Source: Bacteroidales bacterium UBA3844 (GTDB lineage Bacteria > Bacteroidota > Bacteroidia > Bacteroidales > Paludibacteraceae). Taken from it: a stretch of DNA of 47,080 nucleotides. The DNA lies in contig DGHQ01000051.1 in the NCBI GenBank assembly GCA_002392915.1, forward strand, positions 1-47,080. The letters run 5' to 3'. A model generated the notes under the pieces. It worked only from the letters and a program-made list of their open reading frames with translations, had not been told where the DNA came from and ran no database searches. Shown piece after piece: positions 8,235 to 16,340 of this stretch (position 1 is its first letter; each line of letters starts with the position of its first letter). The position numbers and the translations under genes were made by a program.

Positions 8235-8696
8235 TCATTTATTCTTCTCCATATACACCCACGTCAGATTGGGTTCCATATCTTCGCTTTTATACGTTTG
8301 GAATCCTTCACGCAGATAGAATTCGTATGTGGATTTCACTTCCTGACATGTGCAAAGCCACGCTCGTGTATGGGGAAGACGGGATTGTATTTCATGAAAC
8401 AGCATTTTGCCTAAGCCTCGTCGCTGATACTCCGGATCCACCATAAGACGACCGATGTATAGTGAGCTATCGTCTACATTTCCTCGCACCGAACCTATGA
8501 TTCGTCCATCCTCAGTCTGGATTTTCAATGTCATATTTTGTGCGAATTCCTCATACGCATGTTCCAACGTCTCGGTCATTGGAAGTGCATCCTCGCAGCC
8601 AAGATCTTTACATTGTTGTCCAAACGCTTTATGTTGCAACTCCAACAAAGCTGGGACATCTTCTTTTGTGGCTATTGTGATCGTATCCATACTCAT
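8235..8696 (-). CDS. GNAT family N-acetyltransferase
   Basis: A 153-residue GNAT-fold protein. The acetyl-CoA binding motif RLMVDPEYQRRGLGKMLF (R/Q-x-x-G-x-G/A) is at about residues 86-103 from this start, and YEFYLREGF is the typical C-terminal motif. The substrate is unknown. The start used here is the ATG 5 bp after the CAT-gene stop; a GTG four codons upstream would overlap that gene. It is probably co-transcribed with the CAT-family gene. The pairing of two acetyltransferases suggests, but does not show, a xenobiotic or small-molecule modification role. Confidence 0.85.
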   Translation of the reverse strand: MSMDTITIATKEDVPALLELQHKAFGQQCKDLGCEDALPMTETLEHAYEEFAQNMTLKIQTEDGRIIGSVRGNVDDSSLYIGRLMVDPEYQRRGLGKMLFHEIQSRLPHTRAWLCTCQEVKSTYEFYLREGFQTYKSEDMEPNLTWVYMEKNK

Positions 8697-8701
8697 ATAT
8701 T

Positions 8702-9328
8702 TTAGCACTTCAATTCGTCTATCGTTTTCTGCAAGTTGGCAAGAAACTTTCCCGCGTGCACCCCATCCATCTGTGTGTGGTGGAACTGAAACGAAAGATT
8801 CATGTAGTATCTGAAGAAATGTCTAGAATAACGTCCCCAAATAATAAACGGATTATTGAAGATGCCGCTATACATTCCTCCAGCAAATTCCAACTCCGTG
8901 TCGATGATGGCAGACGTGCCGATCACCATACACTCTCCAGACAAATCCCTGTCGACACAACTTTCCGCAACTTCCGCCGTGTACTTCAAGTAATCACGAT
9001 TGTAGGAGTCAAAATCCCCGGCAAACTCAACGTCGCAAGAGCTGACTTCACCTGTGTGATTCTTTACCATCGTGTTTATGGCAATAATGTCGTACTTCAT
9101 CAGTTTATCACCTTCAGGCAACAGATAAAACTCTTTCTGGGCTACTGCCGTCTTTCCAATGCAAAAATCCATAAGCATATTAAACTTCAACTGTTTCTTT
9201 TTGCTTATTCTGACAAGATTAGTGACATCGAGTTTCTTCACAAAAACAAGCATGGGATTTGGAGCGTTTTTCCAATTCTCAAACTGAGATCCTCGAGTTG
9301 TATCTTTAGGGTTTACTTCTCTCTTCAT
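8702..9328 (-). CDS. Chloramphenicol acetyltransferase (CAT) family protein
   Basis: A 208-residue protein of normal CAT length. The catalytic motif FHHTQMDGVH is near the C-terminus, with the family's general-base His at about residue 184 and the structural Asp at 188. TRGSQFENW near the N-terminus matches the conserved TR...F.. region. CAT enzymes transfer acetyl from acetyl-CoA to chloramphenicol, but many chromosomal homologues in anaerobes act on other or unknown acceptors. The substrate-pocket region between residues 135 and 165 (IGTSAIIDTELEFAGG) differs from the classical SFTSF string. I would not call resistance from sequence alone. It is followed closely by a GNAT gene. Confidence 0.82.
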   Translation of the reverse strand: MKREVNPKDTTRGSQFENWKNAPNPMLVFVKKLDVTNLVRISKKKQLKFNMLMDFCIGKTAVAQKEFYLLPEGDKLMKYDIIAINTMVKNHTGEVSSCDVEFAGDFDSYNRDYLKYTAEVAESCVDRDLSGECMVIGTSAIIDTELEFAGGMYSGIFNNPFIIWGRYSRHFFRYYMNLSFQFHHTQMDGVHAGKFLANLQKTIDELKC

Positions 9329-9414
9329 TCTTAATTCTTATACGCTAGAATGATAATCCATTTATTCCACAGAGATTCCGACCATGACAGTCTCGTCCTC
9401 CTGATTATTCCAGA

Positions 9415-9449
9415 CAACAAAAAAGGCAGCTGAAAAAACAACTGCCTTT
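9415..9449 (-). terminator. Terminator downstream of tRNA-Lys
   Basis: An 8-bp perfect stem (aaaggcag / ctgccttt) with a 12-nt loop. On the minus strand it runs into a T tract, and it starts 8 bp after the tRNA 3' end. Confidence 0.7.
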
Positions 9450-9456
9450 GTATTTG

Positions 9457-9529
9457 TGGCTCGCTTGGGGCTCGAACCCAAGACCCCATCCTTAAAAGGG
9501 ATGTGCTCTACCAGCTGAGCTAGCGAACC
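9457..9529 (-). tRNA. tRNA-Lys (anticodon TTT)
   Basis: The minus strand folds into a full cloverleaf of 73 nt. The acceptor arm is GGTTCGC / GCGAGCC with one T-G pair and discriminator A. The D arm includes AGCTGGTAGA. The anticodon stem is CATCC/GGATG around loop CTTTTAA (anticodon TTT). The T arm is TTGGG-TTCGAGC-CCCAA. No CCA is encoded. It stands alone between the CAT gene and the radical SAM gene. Confidence 0.95.
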
Positions 9530-9725
9530 ATCGGTCTCAAAACCGAGTGCAAAAGTAATGCTTTATTTTGAATTTGCAAATTATTAGCCCGCAAAAGTGA
9601 TTTATTTAGTTGTTTAATGTCACAAAATCGATGAATCATTCCAAAATCATGAATGATTTTTCGTTTCCTTTCTTCATAAAAGTCATAGACTTTCTCTTAA
9701 AACTCAAAGTCTCTGTGGTTCTAAA
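9530..9725. other. Gene-free intergenic stretch upstream of tRNA-Lys
   Basis: About 200 bp of AT-rich sequence with no coding frame that I can support. It should hold the tRNA promoter. Its left half carries an imperfect repeat atgaatcattccaaaatcatgaatgatt. From about 9660 it becomes similar to the interior of the MITE-like element at 16341-16618. Confidence 0.4.
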
Positions 9726-9801
9726 TGTGCTCGCCTTCGGCTCGCACTATAGAAGAGGGGTTAGGGCGTTCCGCCCTTAACAATCCTAAAAAATAGGACA
9801 C
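9726..9801. repeat. Partial copy of the dispersed palindromic element
   Basis: It contains the palindromes gctcgccttcggctcgc and agggcgttccgccctt, then ttaacaatcct and taggacactgcc. The same blocks occur in both arms of the element at 16341-16618. Only one arm is clearly present here, immediately downstream of the radical SAM gene. Confidence 0.7.
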
Positions 9802-9806
9802 TGCCA

Positions 9807-11666
9807 TTATTTATTTGATATGATTCTCGCTATCAGATTCGACGGTACGGTCGTGCGAGGAATTTTCATTTTAAACCATCTGCTCAGTGGAAAATCAAGT
9901 CCGATGCCATGCATATAGTTGTAGGTTGCGAAACGGAGTCCCTCACCCATTTTCTCACTGTCATAGTCGATTTCCTCTTCAAATGGGATTTCATTGTTGC
10001 AGAATGAATTGCACGCGCATTTTGCCTTGTCCACACCAAAATCCTTTGGATTCTGTCCGCTTGGGCTATGCACCGTCATCGCATAACGATGCCAAAACGC
10101 GGAATGCACCAACCCGTTTGCAAAGAGTTGCCGCACCACCTCAAGCGCATCTATACACTCCTGGAACGTCTCAGTCGGGAATCCATACATAAGATATGTG
10201 TGCACCATGATTCCTGCGTCTGTGAGATGTTTGCAAGCCAATGTTGTCTGCTCTATCGTCACTCCCTTACGCATCAGTTTGAGGAGACGGTCGCTCGCCA
10301 CCTCAAGTCCTCCGCTGGCTGCGATCATTCCGCTTTCGGAAAGCAGTTCACACAATTCAGCTGTATAAGTCTTGTCGAAACGGATATTTCCCCAATAGCT
10401 GACGACCATTTTCCTACGCTTTATCTCCAAAGCCACCTCCTTGAGCAGACGTGGGGGCATAGCCTCATCCGTGAAATGGAAGCCACTCTCGCCAGTCTGA
10501 TTCATCACACTTTCCATACGGTCGACGACGATATCCGCACTCGGAGCGTCGTACCGTCGGATATAGTCGAGCGTGACGTCGCAGAAAGCACACTTCGCCC
10601 AATAGCAGCCGTGAGCCATCACCAACTTGTTCCAGCGTCCACTCTGCCAGAGCGTGTGCATAGGATTGCTTCCCTCCGTCGTGGAGATATAGAGATCAAG
10701 TTTTAGTCCACTGAAATCAGGGATGCCAGTGTCTGCGAATCTCACATTTTCAGAATCATTGCCACTGTAAACGATCTTTTTTCTGTCGGCATCAAGATGG
10801 TAAGTTCTGACCAGTTTATCCGCATCTGTTTTTCCCTCAAGATATTCGCAAAGACGTTTGAGCGGCAACTCACCGTCGTCAAGAGTAAGATAGTCGACGT
10901 AGTTGAAAAATCTGGCATCAGAAATTTGGCGAAGCTCCGTATTTGGATAGCCGCCACCAGCAGTCACCGCCACTCCGGGATAGTTTTGCTTGATATATTG
11001 GGCACAACGTAGAGCCGCATACAAGCATCCAGGAAACGGAATAGAAAAACCTATCAGCTGTGGTGAGCACGACCTGATTTTTTCGTCCAGCAACTGAAGC
11101 ATCCACTCGTCGGTGAGCGACAAAGGAGCCTGGAGCGATTTTTCCACTTTGTCAAACTTAGGAGCGTAGCTGCCGAGATGTTCCGCATAACGCACGAGGT
11201 CGAAATGAGGAGACACCATCTCACGAATATAATCAGCAACGTCTTCTATATATTTAGTGGCAAGATAGCGAGCCTCATCCGTTTTGCCAGCGAGGCCGAA
11301 AGCCATTTCAGTGTCGATCAGATTCTCAAAACGTGGACCTTCAGGCAGCAAAGTGTGATTGGCGATTCTTCCGGCAATCGTATGGTCCTTTCCACGTAGG
11401 AAACGCATCACCGTCTCCACGCAATTGATATAATCCTCACGGCCGTCGAAAATAAACTGCATCGCCTCATTCTTAGGCTTTTTCTCGCTGTGACGGAATA
11501 TTTCCGTCAACCCATTTCTGCTGTAGATGCGGTCGACGAGTTCGATACCAAGATCCATCTGTTCCACCTGATGTCCGAGAGTTTTCAAGAAACCCTTCAG
11601 CACCATAGTCGCAGGATACGGCGTATTGAGCTGAGTCAGTGGCGGTGTGATGAGGAGAATTTTCAT
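9807..11666 (-). CDS. B12-binding-type radical SAM protein
   Basis: A 619-residue protein. Residues 1-250 resemble the cobalamin-binding Rossmann region of B12-type radical SAM enzymes (MKILLITPP start; GFSIPFPGCLYAALRCAQYIK; AGGGYPN). The [4Fe-4S] motif is HGCYWAKCAFC, with Cys at about residues 354, 359 and 362. This CX4CX2C spacing departs from the classic CX3CX2C. A SAM-binding region (GLEVASDRLLKLMRKGV) and a second Cys cluster CACNSFC follow in the C-terminal part. The reaction is unknown. The frame is open for 21 more codons upstream, but a terminator (11685-11717) lies there, so the ATG at 11666 is preferred. Confidence 0.85.
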   Translation of the reverse strand: MKILLITPPLTQLNTPYPATMVLKGFLKTLGHQVEQMDLGIELVDRIYSRNGLTEIFRHSEKKPKNEAMQFIFDGREDYINCVETVMRFLRGKDHTIAGRIANHTLLPEGPRFENLIDTEMAFGLAGKTDEARYLATKYIEDVADYIREMVSPHFDLVRYAEHLGSYAPKFDKVEKSLQAPLSLTDEWMLQLLDEKIRSCSPQLIGFSIPFPGCLYAALRCAQYIKQNYPGVAVTAGGGYPNTELRQISDARFFNYVDYLTLDDGELPLKRLCEYLEGKTDADKLVRTYHLDADRKKIVYSGNDSENVRFADTGIPDFSGLKLDLYISTTEGSNPMHTLWQSGRWNKLVMAHGCYWAKCAFCDVTLDYIRRYDAPSADIVVDRMESVMNQTGESGFHFTDEAMPPRLLKEVALEIKRRKMVVSYWGNIRFDKTYTAELCELLSESGMIAASGGLEVASDRLLKLMRKGVTIEQTTLACKHLTDAGIMVHTYLMYGFPTETFQECIDALEVVRQLFANGLVHSAFWHRYAMTVHSPSGQNPKDFGVDKAKCACNSFCNNEIPFEEEIDYDSEKMGEGLRFATYNYMHGIGLDFPLSRWFKMKIPRTTVPSNLIARIISNK

Positions 11667-11684
11667 TGCTGCGTTATTATTATT

Positions 11685-11717
11685 AAAAAAAGAGACGCGA
11701 AAAAACATTCGCGTCCC
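11685..11717 (-). terminator. Rho-independent terminator between prs and the radical SAM gene
   Basis: An 8-bp perfect stem gacgcgaa / ttcgcgtc. On the minus strand it is followed by seven T. It separates prs from the radical SAM gene and belongs to the GAGACG hairpin family. Confidence 0.75.
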
Positions 11718-11756
11718 CTTGTATATCATAACGATATTTCAAAACCTAAATCTTGA

Positions 11757-11779
11757 CACGCACGTCCGTGCGTCTCTAC
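11757..11779. repeat. GAGACG/CGTCTC hairpin remnant downstream of prs
   Basis: An inverted repeat acgcac / gtgcgt followed by ctctac, a member of the dispersed GTAGAGACG palindrome family. It lies between the prs stop and the terminator at 11685. No T tract follows, so it is not called as a terminator. Confidence 0.5.
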
Positions 11780-11784
11780 GAGTA

Positions 11785-12720
11785 TTAAACAAGGTAATTT
11801 TCGCTGATTGACTCATTGTCTAGCACACGACGGATAGTGTCGGCAAACAAAGGAGCGACGCTCAACGCCTTAGCCTTCTTGCAAGACTTGTTGAATGGAA
11901 TAGAGTTAGTGAAGATCAACTCCTCCAAGCTTGATTCCATAACGCGAGTAGACGCAGGATCACTCATCACTGGGTGAGTTACGATAGCGCGCACACTCTT
12001 AGCACCGCCGTTAGCCATAAGGTCAGCAGCCTTTGTAAGAGTACCGGCAGTATCCACCATATCGTCGAGGATGATCACGTTTCTATCCTTAACATCACCG
12101 ATGATAGTCATCTCGCTGACAACGTTAGCCTTCTCACGGCTCTTGTGGCAAAGCACCATTGGCACACCAAGATACTTAGCGTAAGAGTTGGCTCTCTTAC
12201 TACCACCAACATCTGGAGACGCGATTGTCAAGTTTTCAATCTTCATGCTCTGGATGTAAGGCAAGAAGATAGAAGATGCGTATAGATGGTCAACTGGGAT
12301 ATTGAAGAAACCTTGGATCTGATCTGCGTGAAGGTCCATAGTGATAAGGCGATCAATACCAGCTGTAGCAAGCATATCAGCAACAAGCTTTGCACCGATA
12401 GCAACTCTTGGCTTATCTTTTCTGTCCTGACGTGCCCAACCGAAGTAAGGGATTACAGCAACAATCTTATAAGCAGAAGCACGCTTAGCAGCGTCTACCA
12501 TAAGAAGAAGCTCCATCAAATTGTCGGCATTTGGGAATGTAGACTGAACGATAAACACATAGTTACCACGAATACTCTCTTCGTAGCTTACTCCAAATTC
12601 ACCGTCAGCGAAGTGCTGCACATTGCACTTACCAAGCGGACAACCCAACTGCGCGCAAATCTCCTCTGCCAAATATTTGCTATTAGTACCAGAGAAAACT
12701 TTAAAAGGTCTGTTCTCCAT
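11785..12720 (-). CDS. prs: Ribose-phosphate pyrophosphokinase
   Basis: A 311-residue PRPP synthetase. It has the flexible catalytic loop ARQDRKDKPR, the PRPP-binding loop VIILDDMVDTAGT, and the metal/ATP region TMDLHADQIQGFF. It makes PRPP from ribose 5-phosphate and ATP, feeding purine, pyrimidine, NAD and His/Trp synthesis. Length is typical for class I enzymes. It diverges from mscS across a 319-bp gap and has its own TAATTTTG box upstream. Confidence 0.97.
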   Translation of the reverse strand: MENRPFKVFSGTNSKYLAEEICAQLGCPLGKCNVQHFADGEFGVSYEESIRGNYVFIVQSTFPNADNLMELLLMVDAAKRASAYKIVAVIPYFGWARQDRKDKPRVAIGAKLVADMLATAGIDRLITMDLHADQIQGFFNIPVDHLYASSIFLPYIQSMKIENLTIASPDVGGSKRANSYAKYLGVPMVLCHKSREKANVVSEMTIIGDVKDRNVIILDDMVDTAGTLTKAADLMANGGAKSVRAIVTHPVMSDPASTRVMESSLEELIFTNSIPFNKSCKKAKALSVAPLFADTIRRVLDNESISENYLV

Positions 12721-12752
12721 TGTTGTTTTTTAGTTTGTTTTTGTTGTTGCCA

Positions 12753-12760
12753 CAAAATTA
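12753..12760 (-). promoter_or_regulatory. Putative -7 box for prs
   Basis: TAATTTTG on the minus strand, 33 bp upstream of the prs start. No matching TTTG box at 19-bp spacing. Confidence 0.5.
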
Positions 12761-12967
12761 CTGCTTTTTTAGATTGGATGTTCTTTTTTCTGTCACTTTT
12801 TGCGAAAAATTGTGTTTTTCAGCATAAGAATTTATCAACAAGGAAAAAAACGAAATTGTGGATAAAAGAAGTTTCATTATATAATTTCTAGCCACACCCA
12901 ATCTTACACTTTTTCCGCCATATAACACTCATTCAACAGACAGACATCCAAAATCCCCAAAATTCAC

Positions 12968-12975
12968 TACCTTTG
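12968..12975 (+). promoter_or_regulatory. Putative -7 box for mscS
   Basis: TACCTTTG followed by CA is a strong match to the Bacteroidetes -7 consensus TAnnTTTGC. It lies about 65 bp upstream of the mscS start. Confidence 0.55.
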
Positions 12976-13039
12976 CACTAAGAAGTTGAAAATTTAGTGA
13001 TAGAATAAGATCTGATAAATCAAAAAAGAAAATTATATA

Positions 13040-14089
13040 ATGAGTATTTTCGACACGACGATTTACGGCAACACATTGCATCAATGGTGTGTCGCCCTTT
13101 TATACCTGATCGGTGCTTTTACCATTGCCAAAACGACATTCTGGTTCATCAGAAAATTCGTGAAAAGATTGGCAAGCAAGACTAAGACTCGCCTCGACGA
13201 TATCCTTGTCAATATGTTTGAGGAGCCTTTCGTGTTTGCCATTGTCCTGTTTGGCAGCTACCTCGCAATCAATCATCTGACTTTGCCTGATGTCATCACC
13301 GCATGGGCTTCCAAAATTTACACGTTCCTTGTCATCATCAACGTCACTTGGTTTATCGCACGTACTGTCACTTCCCTTATGGACAACTATCTGCGTCCGA
13401 AGATGCAGCAGTCGAATGCGATGGACAAACAGGTATACCCAATCCTGTACAAAATGATGGCATCTATCATTTGGGGTATTGGCGTCGTCATGGCTCTCAA
13501 CAATGCCGGATACGACATCACGGCTATGATTGCCGGACTTGGAATCGGTGGTTTGGCTCTTGCCATGGCAGCCCAGGATTCCGTCTCCAATTTCTTCGGC
13601 GGCTTCACTATCTTCACAGACCATCCATTTAAAGTCGGCGACAGAATCACTATCAACGGATATTCCGGCACCGTCTACGAAATCGGAATGCGTTCGTTCC
13701 GCCTGAAAACTCTTGAAGGCACTGAAATCGTGATTCCAAACTCTCAAGTGACAAACAGCATTATCGAAAACATTTCAAGAGCTCCAGCTAAGAAGATAGT
13801 CCTTGAATTGGGATTGACTTACGACACTCCTCCTGCAAAAATGCAAGAGGCTCAAAAAATATTGAAAGAAATCGCAAAAGATAATGTCGACGTGAATGAC
13901 GATTACGCGACGTACTTCCTTACATTCGGTGACTTTTCTCTCGGCATCCGTTTCATCTACTACATCAGAAAAGATGCCGACAAACTGCAGGTGCAGAACG
14001 ACATGAATATGGAAATTCTCCGCAGATTCAATGAGGCGGGTCTGAATTTCGCATTCCCGTCGCAGACGATCTATATGGGGAATTCATAA
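13040..14089 (+). CDS. Small-conductance mechanosensitive channel (MscS family)
   Basis: A 349-residue MscS-type channel. Hydrophobic segments lie at about residues 15-37, 64-85 and 95-115. The pore-lining helix is around residues 140-185 (GLGIGGLALAMAAQDSVSNFF). The beta domain follows (FKVGDRITINGYSGTVYEIG, then TLEGTEIVIPNS), with a cytoplasmic C-terminal domain. It opens under membrane tension to release solutes during hypo-osmotic shock. No neighbouring gene on the same strand; no clear terminator is seen after it, only short repeats. Confidence 0.93.
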   Translation: MSIFDTTIYGNTLHQWCVALLYLIGAFTIAKTTFWFIRKFVKRLASKTKTRLDDILVNMFEEPFVFAIVLFGSYLAINHLTLPDVITAWASKIYTFLVIINVTWFIARTVTSLMDNYLRPKMQQSNAMDKQVYPILYKMMASIIWGIGVVMALNNAGYDITAMIAGLGIGGLALAMAAQDSVSNFFGGFTIFTDHPFKVGDRITINGYSGTVYEIGMRSFRLKTLEGTEIVIPNSQVTNSIIENISRAPAKKIVLELGLTYDTPPAKMQEAQKILKEIAKDNVDVNDDYATYFLTFGDFSLGIRFIYYIRKDADKLQVQNDMNMEILRRFNEAGLNFAFPSQTIYMGNS

Positions 14090-14150
14090 TGCATAATGCA
14101 TAATGCATTATTCGTAATGCATATTCGTAATGCATATTCGTAATGCATAA
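14089..14150. repeat. Short tandem repeats (13-bp and 8-bp units) after mscS
   Basis: Three perfect 13-bp copies of attcgtaatgcat occupy 14110-14148. They are preceded by three overlapping copies of ataatgc. All share the palindrome ATGCAT. They lie immediately after the mscS stop. Confidence 0.85.
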
Positions 14151-14165
14151 TATCTACCTATATGT

Positions 14166-14183
14166 AACGTCTGACGGCGTAAT
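14166..14183. repeat. Dispersed 18-bp motif aacgtctgacggcgtaat, copy 1
   Basis: It is identical over 18 bp to 21139-21156, and both copies are followed by a run of G. The core gacggcgtaat also resembles the 22-bp tandem unit at 21183-21290. Confidence 0.75.
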
Positions 14184-14280
14184 GGGGTATTATTATTAAT
14201 CACAAATGTGGCAATTCCATATTTCATTGGACAAATTCCTCAGATGTATTTCCCGACAATTATGAATTGTGAATTATGAA

Positions 14281-15246
14281 TTAAATTTCGTCTTTTCTCG
14301 CAAACAGATTTGCCAAAATCGTGCCTGATATGGAATGCCATACACATGAAATGGCACATGGCACGATGCTCAATGGGTTTGTTGCCATGAAGAATGTCGA
14401 CGACAAAACAGTGGCAAGACCTGCATTCTGCATTCCAATCTCAATGGAGACGGTGCGTTTTTTGGCAGTGGAGAATTTGAAAAACGTTCCAACCAAATAG
14501 CCGAGTATGTATCCTAATGTGTTGTGGCAGAACACTACCGAACATGTCAGCAACAACAGTTCAAATCCTCCGTTGATAATATGTGGGTGTACAGCGGAAA
14601 TCACTCCTCCCACAATACAAGCCAATCCCAACACTGAAAACAACGGCATCGTCTTCTTGGTTTCCTCAAATTTCTCATTTCCACCGTAGAAATGGTTGAC
14701 TGCAAAACCGATCGCAACAGGAAGGATAGTGACGTACAGAATATTAAGGAACATGCTTGGAGCATCCACGTCTACCCTCTCTCCTGCCAATGCTAGCACC
14801 AAGAATGGTGTGGCGACGGGAGCCAGCAATGTGGAGACCGTAGTCATACCGACTGAGAACGCGACGTCGCCCTTGCAGAGATAACTCATGATATTTGACG
14901 AGACGCCACCAGGACAACATCCCACAAGTATGATTCCGATGGCAAGCTGATTATCCAATCCGAACAGTTTGCAAAGCAAGTAGGCAATCAACGGCATGAT
15001 TGTGAATTGCGCGCACGTTCCTATCAGGATGTCAAGCGGACGTGACAAAAGAATCTTGAAATCGTTGAGCGACAATGTCAACCCCATCGTCAACATGATG
15101 AATCCAAGAATCAAAGTTTGAGTGAGACCTTTGACCCACAAGAACAAATCGGGAAAGAAAATCGTGATGACGGCAATTGCGATGATGAATGCCGACGTGT
15201 GTTTCGTCATAAAGTTGACGAACGAATTGAATACTTTGTTTTCCAT
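14281..15246 (-). CDS. Bile acid:sodium symporter (BASS) family transporter
   Basis: A 321-residue integral membrane protein with about nine to ten hydrophobic segments. It has the family signature around GIILVGCCPGGVSSNIMSYLCKGD (Pro and Gly of the crossover helix) and a second hinge region in the C-terminal half. BASS proteins couple Na+ to uptake of organic anions; substrates range from bile acids to keto-acids, so none is assigned. Its start overlaps the stop of the upstream acyltransferase by one base (TAATG), indicating translational coupling. Confidence 0.88.
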   Translation of the reverse strand: MENKVFNSFVNFMTKHTSAFIIAIAVITIFFPDLFLWVKGLTQTLILGFIMLTMGLTLSLNDFKILLSRPLDILIGTCAQFTIMPLIAYLLCKLFGLDNQLAIGIILVGCCPGGVSSNIMSYLCKGDVAFSVGMTTVSTLLAPVATPFLVLALAGERVDVDAPSMFLNILYVTILPVAIGFAVNHFYGGNEKFEETKKTMPLFSVLGLACIVGGVISAVHPHIINGGFELLLLTCSVVFCHNTLGYILGYLVGTFFKFSTAKKRTVSIEIGMQNAGLATVLSSTFFMATNPLSIVPCAISCVWHSISGTILANLFARKDEI

Positions 15247-16262
15247 TATCTTATTTTTTTCTCAACACATTGATAAGCCACTATGCTGAACAACGCTATA
15301 AAAATCAGACATACCACCGTCATCGTCGGAGCACTAAGCTCTCCTCCCCACAATCTCAAAGCGAAGTTGAATCCGACCGCATGAAGGAGGTAGACGGAAT
15401 AACTATAGTTGCCGACCACGGTGATTGGCCGCCAAGCCACACACATTCGGTTGAAGCCTATAAACAGGATTGTGCCGACACTATATGTAAGGAAGTAGCG
15501 GTACCACGTCTCCTGATGCTCCGTCGCAAAATTATAGGCGAGCAGAGTAATAGGAAGCAGTGCGATTATAAATGTCACGTAGAGATACCACTGCGTCTTT
15601 CTTGAAAAAATTCCGTCGTCGCACATTCTTGTGTAATAGCCAAGCAGCGACGTGATTGTCAGCAACGGAAGCGCGACAGGCAGTTTCACATGGGCATAGC
15701 CACGTGCGGCAGCCATCATGATTGTGGAGACAACAACAGCGATGAACAAGCCAATCACTGTTTTCTCATTATCCAATCGTTTTCTGAAGACGGTGAACAT
15801 AGCGCAAATCAGCAGTTCGATCGGCAATGTCCAGTAGCAGCCAAGGATATCCTGTTGACGGAAAAACATCTGCAACATGGTGAAGTTTGCGGCAATCGCT
15901 TTCCACGAGAATGTGTCTTTCAGTATATGGATTCCCTCTGATGAGAATACAGTGCCAAGGAACGCTATAGCACAAATGATTGAGAACCAATATGTGGGAT
16001 ACAGACGTTTGAAACGTCCCCACCAAAAGTCTTTGGGAGACTTTCTCTTAACACTCACGACAAAATATCCGCAAAGGAAGAAAAAAATGCTCACACCGAT
16101 TTTACCGGCGTCGAGGAAATCCACCGTCATGAAACTGCAAAAGGAGTTTTCCACCCCGTACACCTCCTGAATAGCGAGCCACAGATGGCAGAACACCACC
16201 AAAAGTGCTCCGACACCTCTCAACGACTGTGCCCACTCCAATTTTTTCTTTTCTGCCGCCAT
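15246..16262 (-). CDS. Acyltransferase family 3 membrane protein
   Basis: A 338-residue polytopic protein of the acyltransferase 3 (OafA/YrhL-like) family. The N-terminal signature is SLRGVGALLVVFCHLW, with the conserved R and H, followed by about ten transmembrane segments. FFLCGYFV and WTLPIELL are further family motifs. These enzymes O-acetylate or otherwise acylate surface glycans and lipids. The acceptor is unknown; no glycan biosynthesis genes are adjacent. It is followed with one-base overlap by the BASS transporter. An upstream TAATTTTG box probably drives both. Confidence 0.85.
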   Translation of the reverse strand: MAAEKKKLEWAQSLRGVGALLVVFCHLWLAIQEVYGVENSFCSFMTVDFLDAGKIGVSIFFFLCGYFVVSVKRKSPKDFWWGRFKRLYPTYWFSIICAIAFLGTVFSSEGIHILKDTFSWKAIAANFTMLQMFFRQQDILGCYWTLPIELLICAMFTVFRKRLDNEKTVIGLFIAVVVSTIMMAAARGYAHVKLPVALPLLTITSLLGYYTRMCDDGIFSRKTQWYLYVTFIIALLPITLLAYNFATEHQETWYRYFLTYSVGTILFIGFNRMCVAWRPITVVGNYSYSVYLLHAVGFNFALRLWGGELSAPTMTVVCLIFIALFSIVAYQCVEKKIR

Positions 16263-16279
16263 TGTTTTTAATTATAATG

Positions 16280-16287
16280 CAAAATTA
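16280..16287 (-). promoter_or_regulatory. Putative -7 box for the acyltransferase-BASS operon
   Basis: TAATTTTG on the minus strand, 18 bp upstream of the acyltransferase start. A CAAA (TTTG on the minus strand) lies nearby but at 14-bp spacing. Confidence 0.4.
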
Positions 16288-16340
16288 GAAATTATAAATG
16301 CCAAATGCTAAGATGATGTTCAAATTTAATTAAAAATTTT

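Larger units (their letters stand above)
12721..13039. other. Divergent promoter region between prs and mscS
   Basis: A 319-bp AT-rich gap with outward-facing -7 boxes: TAATTTTG for prs (12753-12760, minus) and TACCTTTG for mscS (12968-12975, plus). The middle (12780-12960) shows no coding frame or RNA fold that I recognise. Confidence 0.6.

Noticed and set aside
8756..9334. 192-residue plus-strand frame
   Set aside because: It is the complement of the CAT-family gene, which has intact catalytic motifs.
10068..10706. 212-residue plus-strand frame
   Set aside because: It is antisense to the radical SAM gene and low in any recognisable motif.
13100..13747. 215-residue minus-strand frame
   Set aside because: It is antisense to mscS, a clear full-length channel gene.
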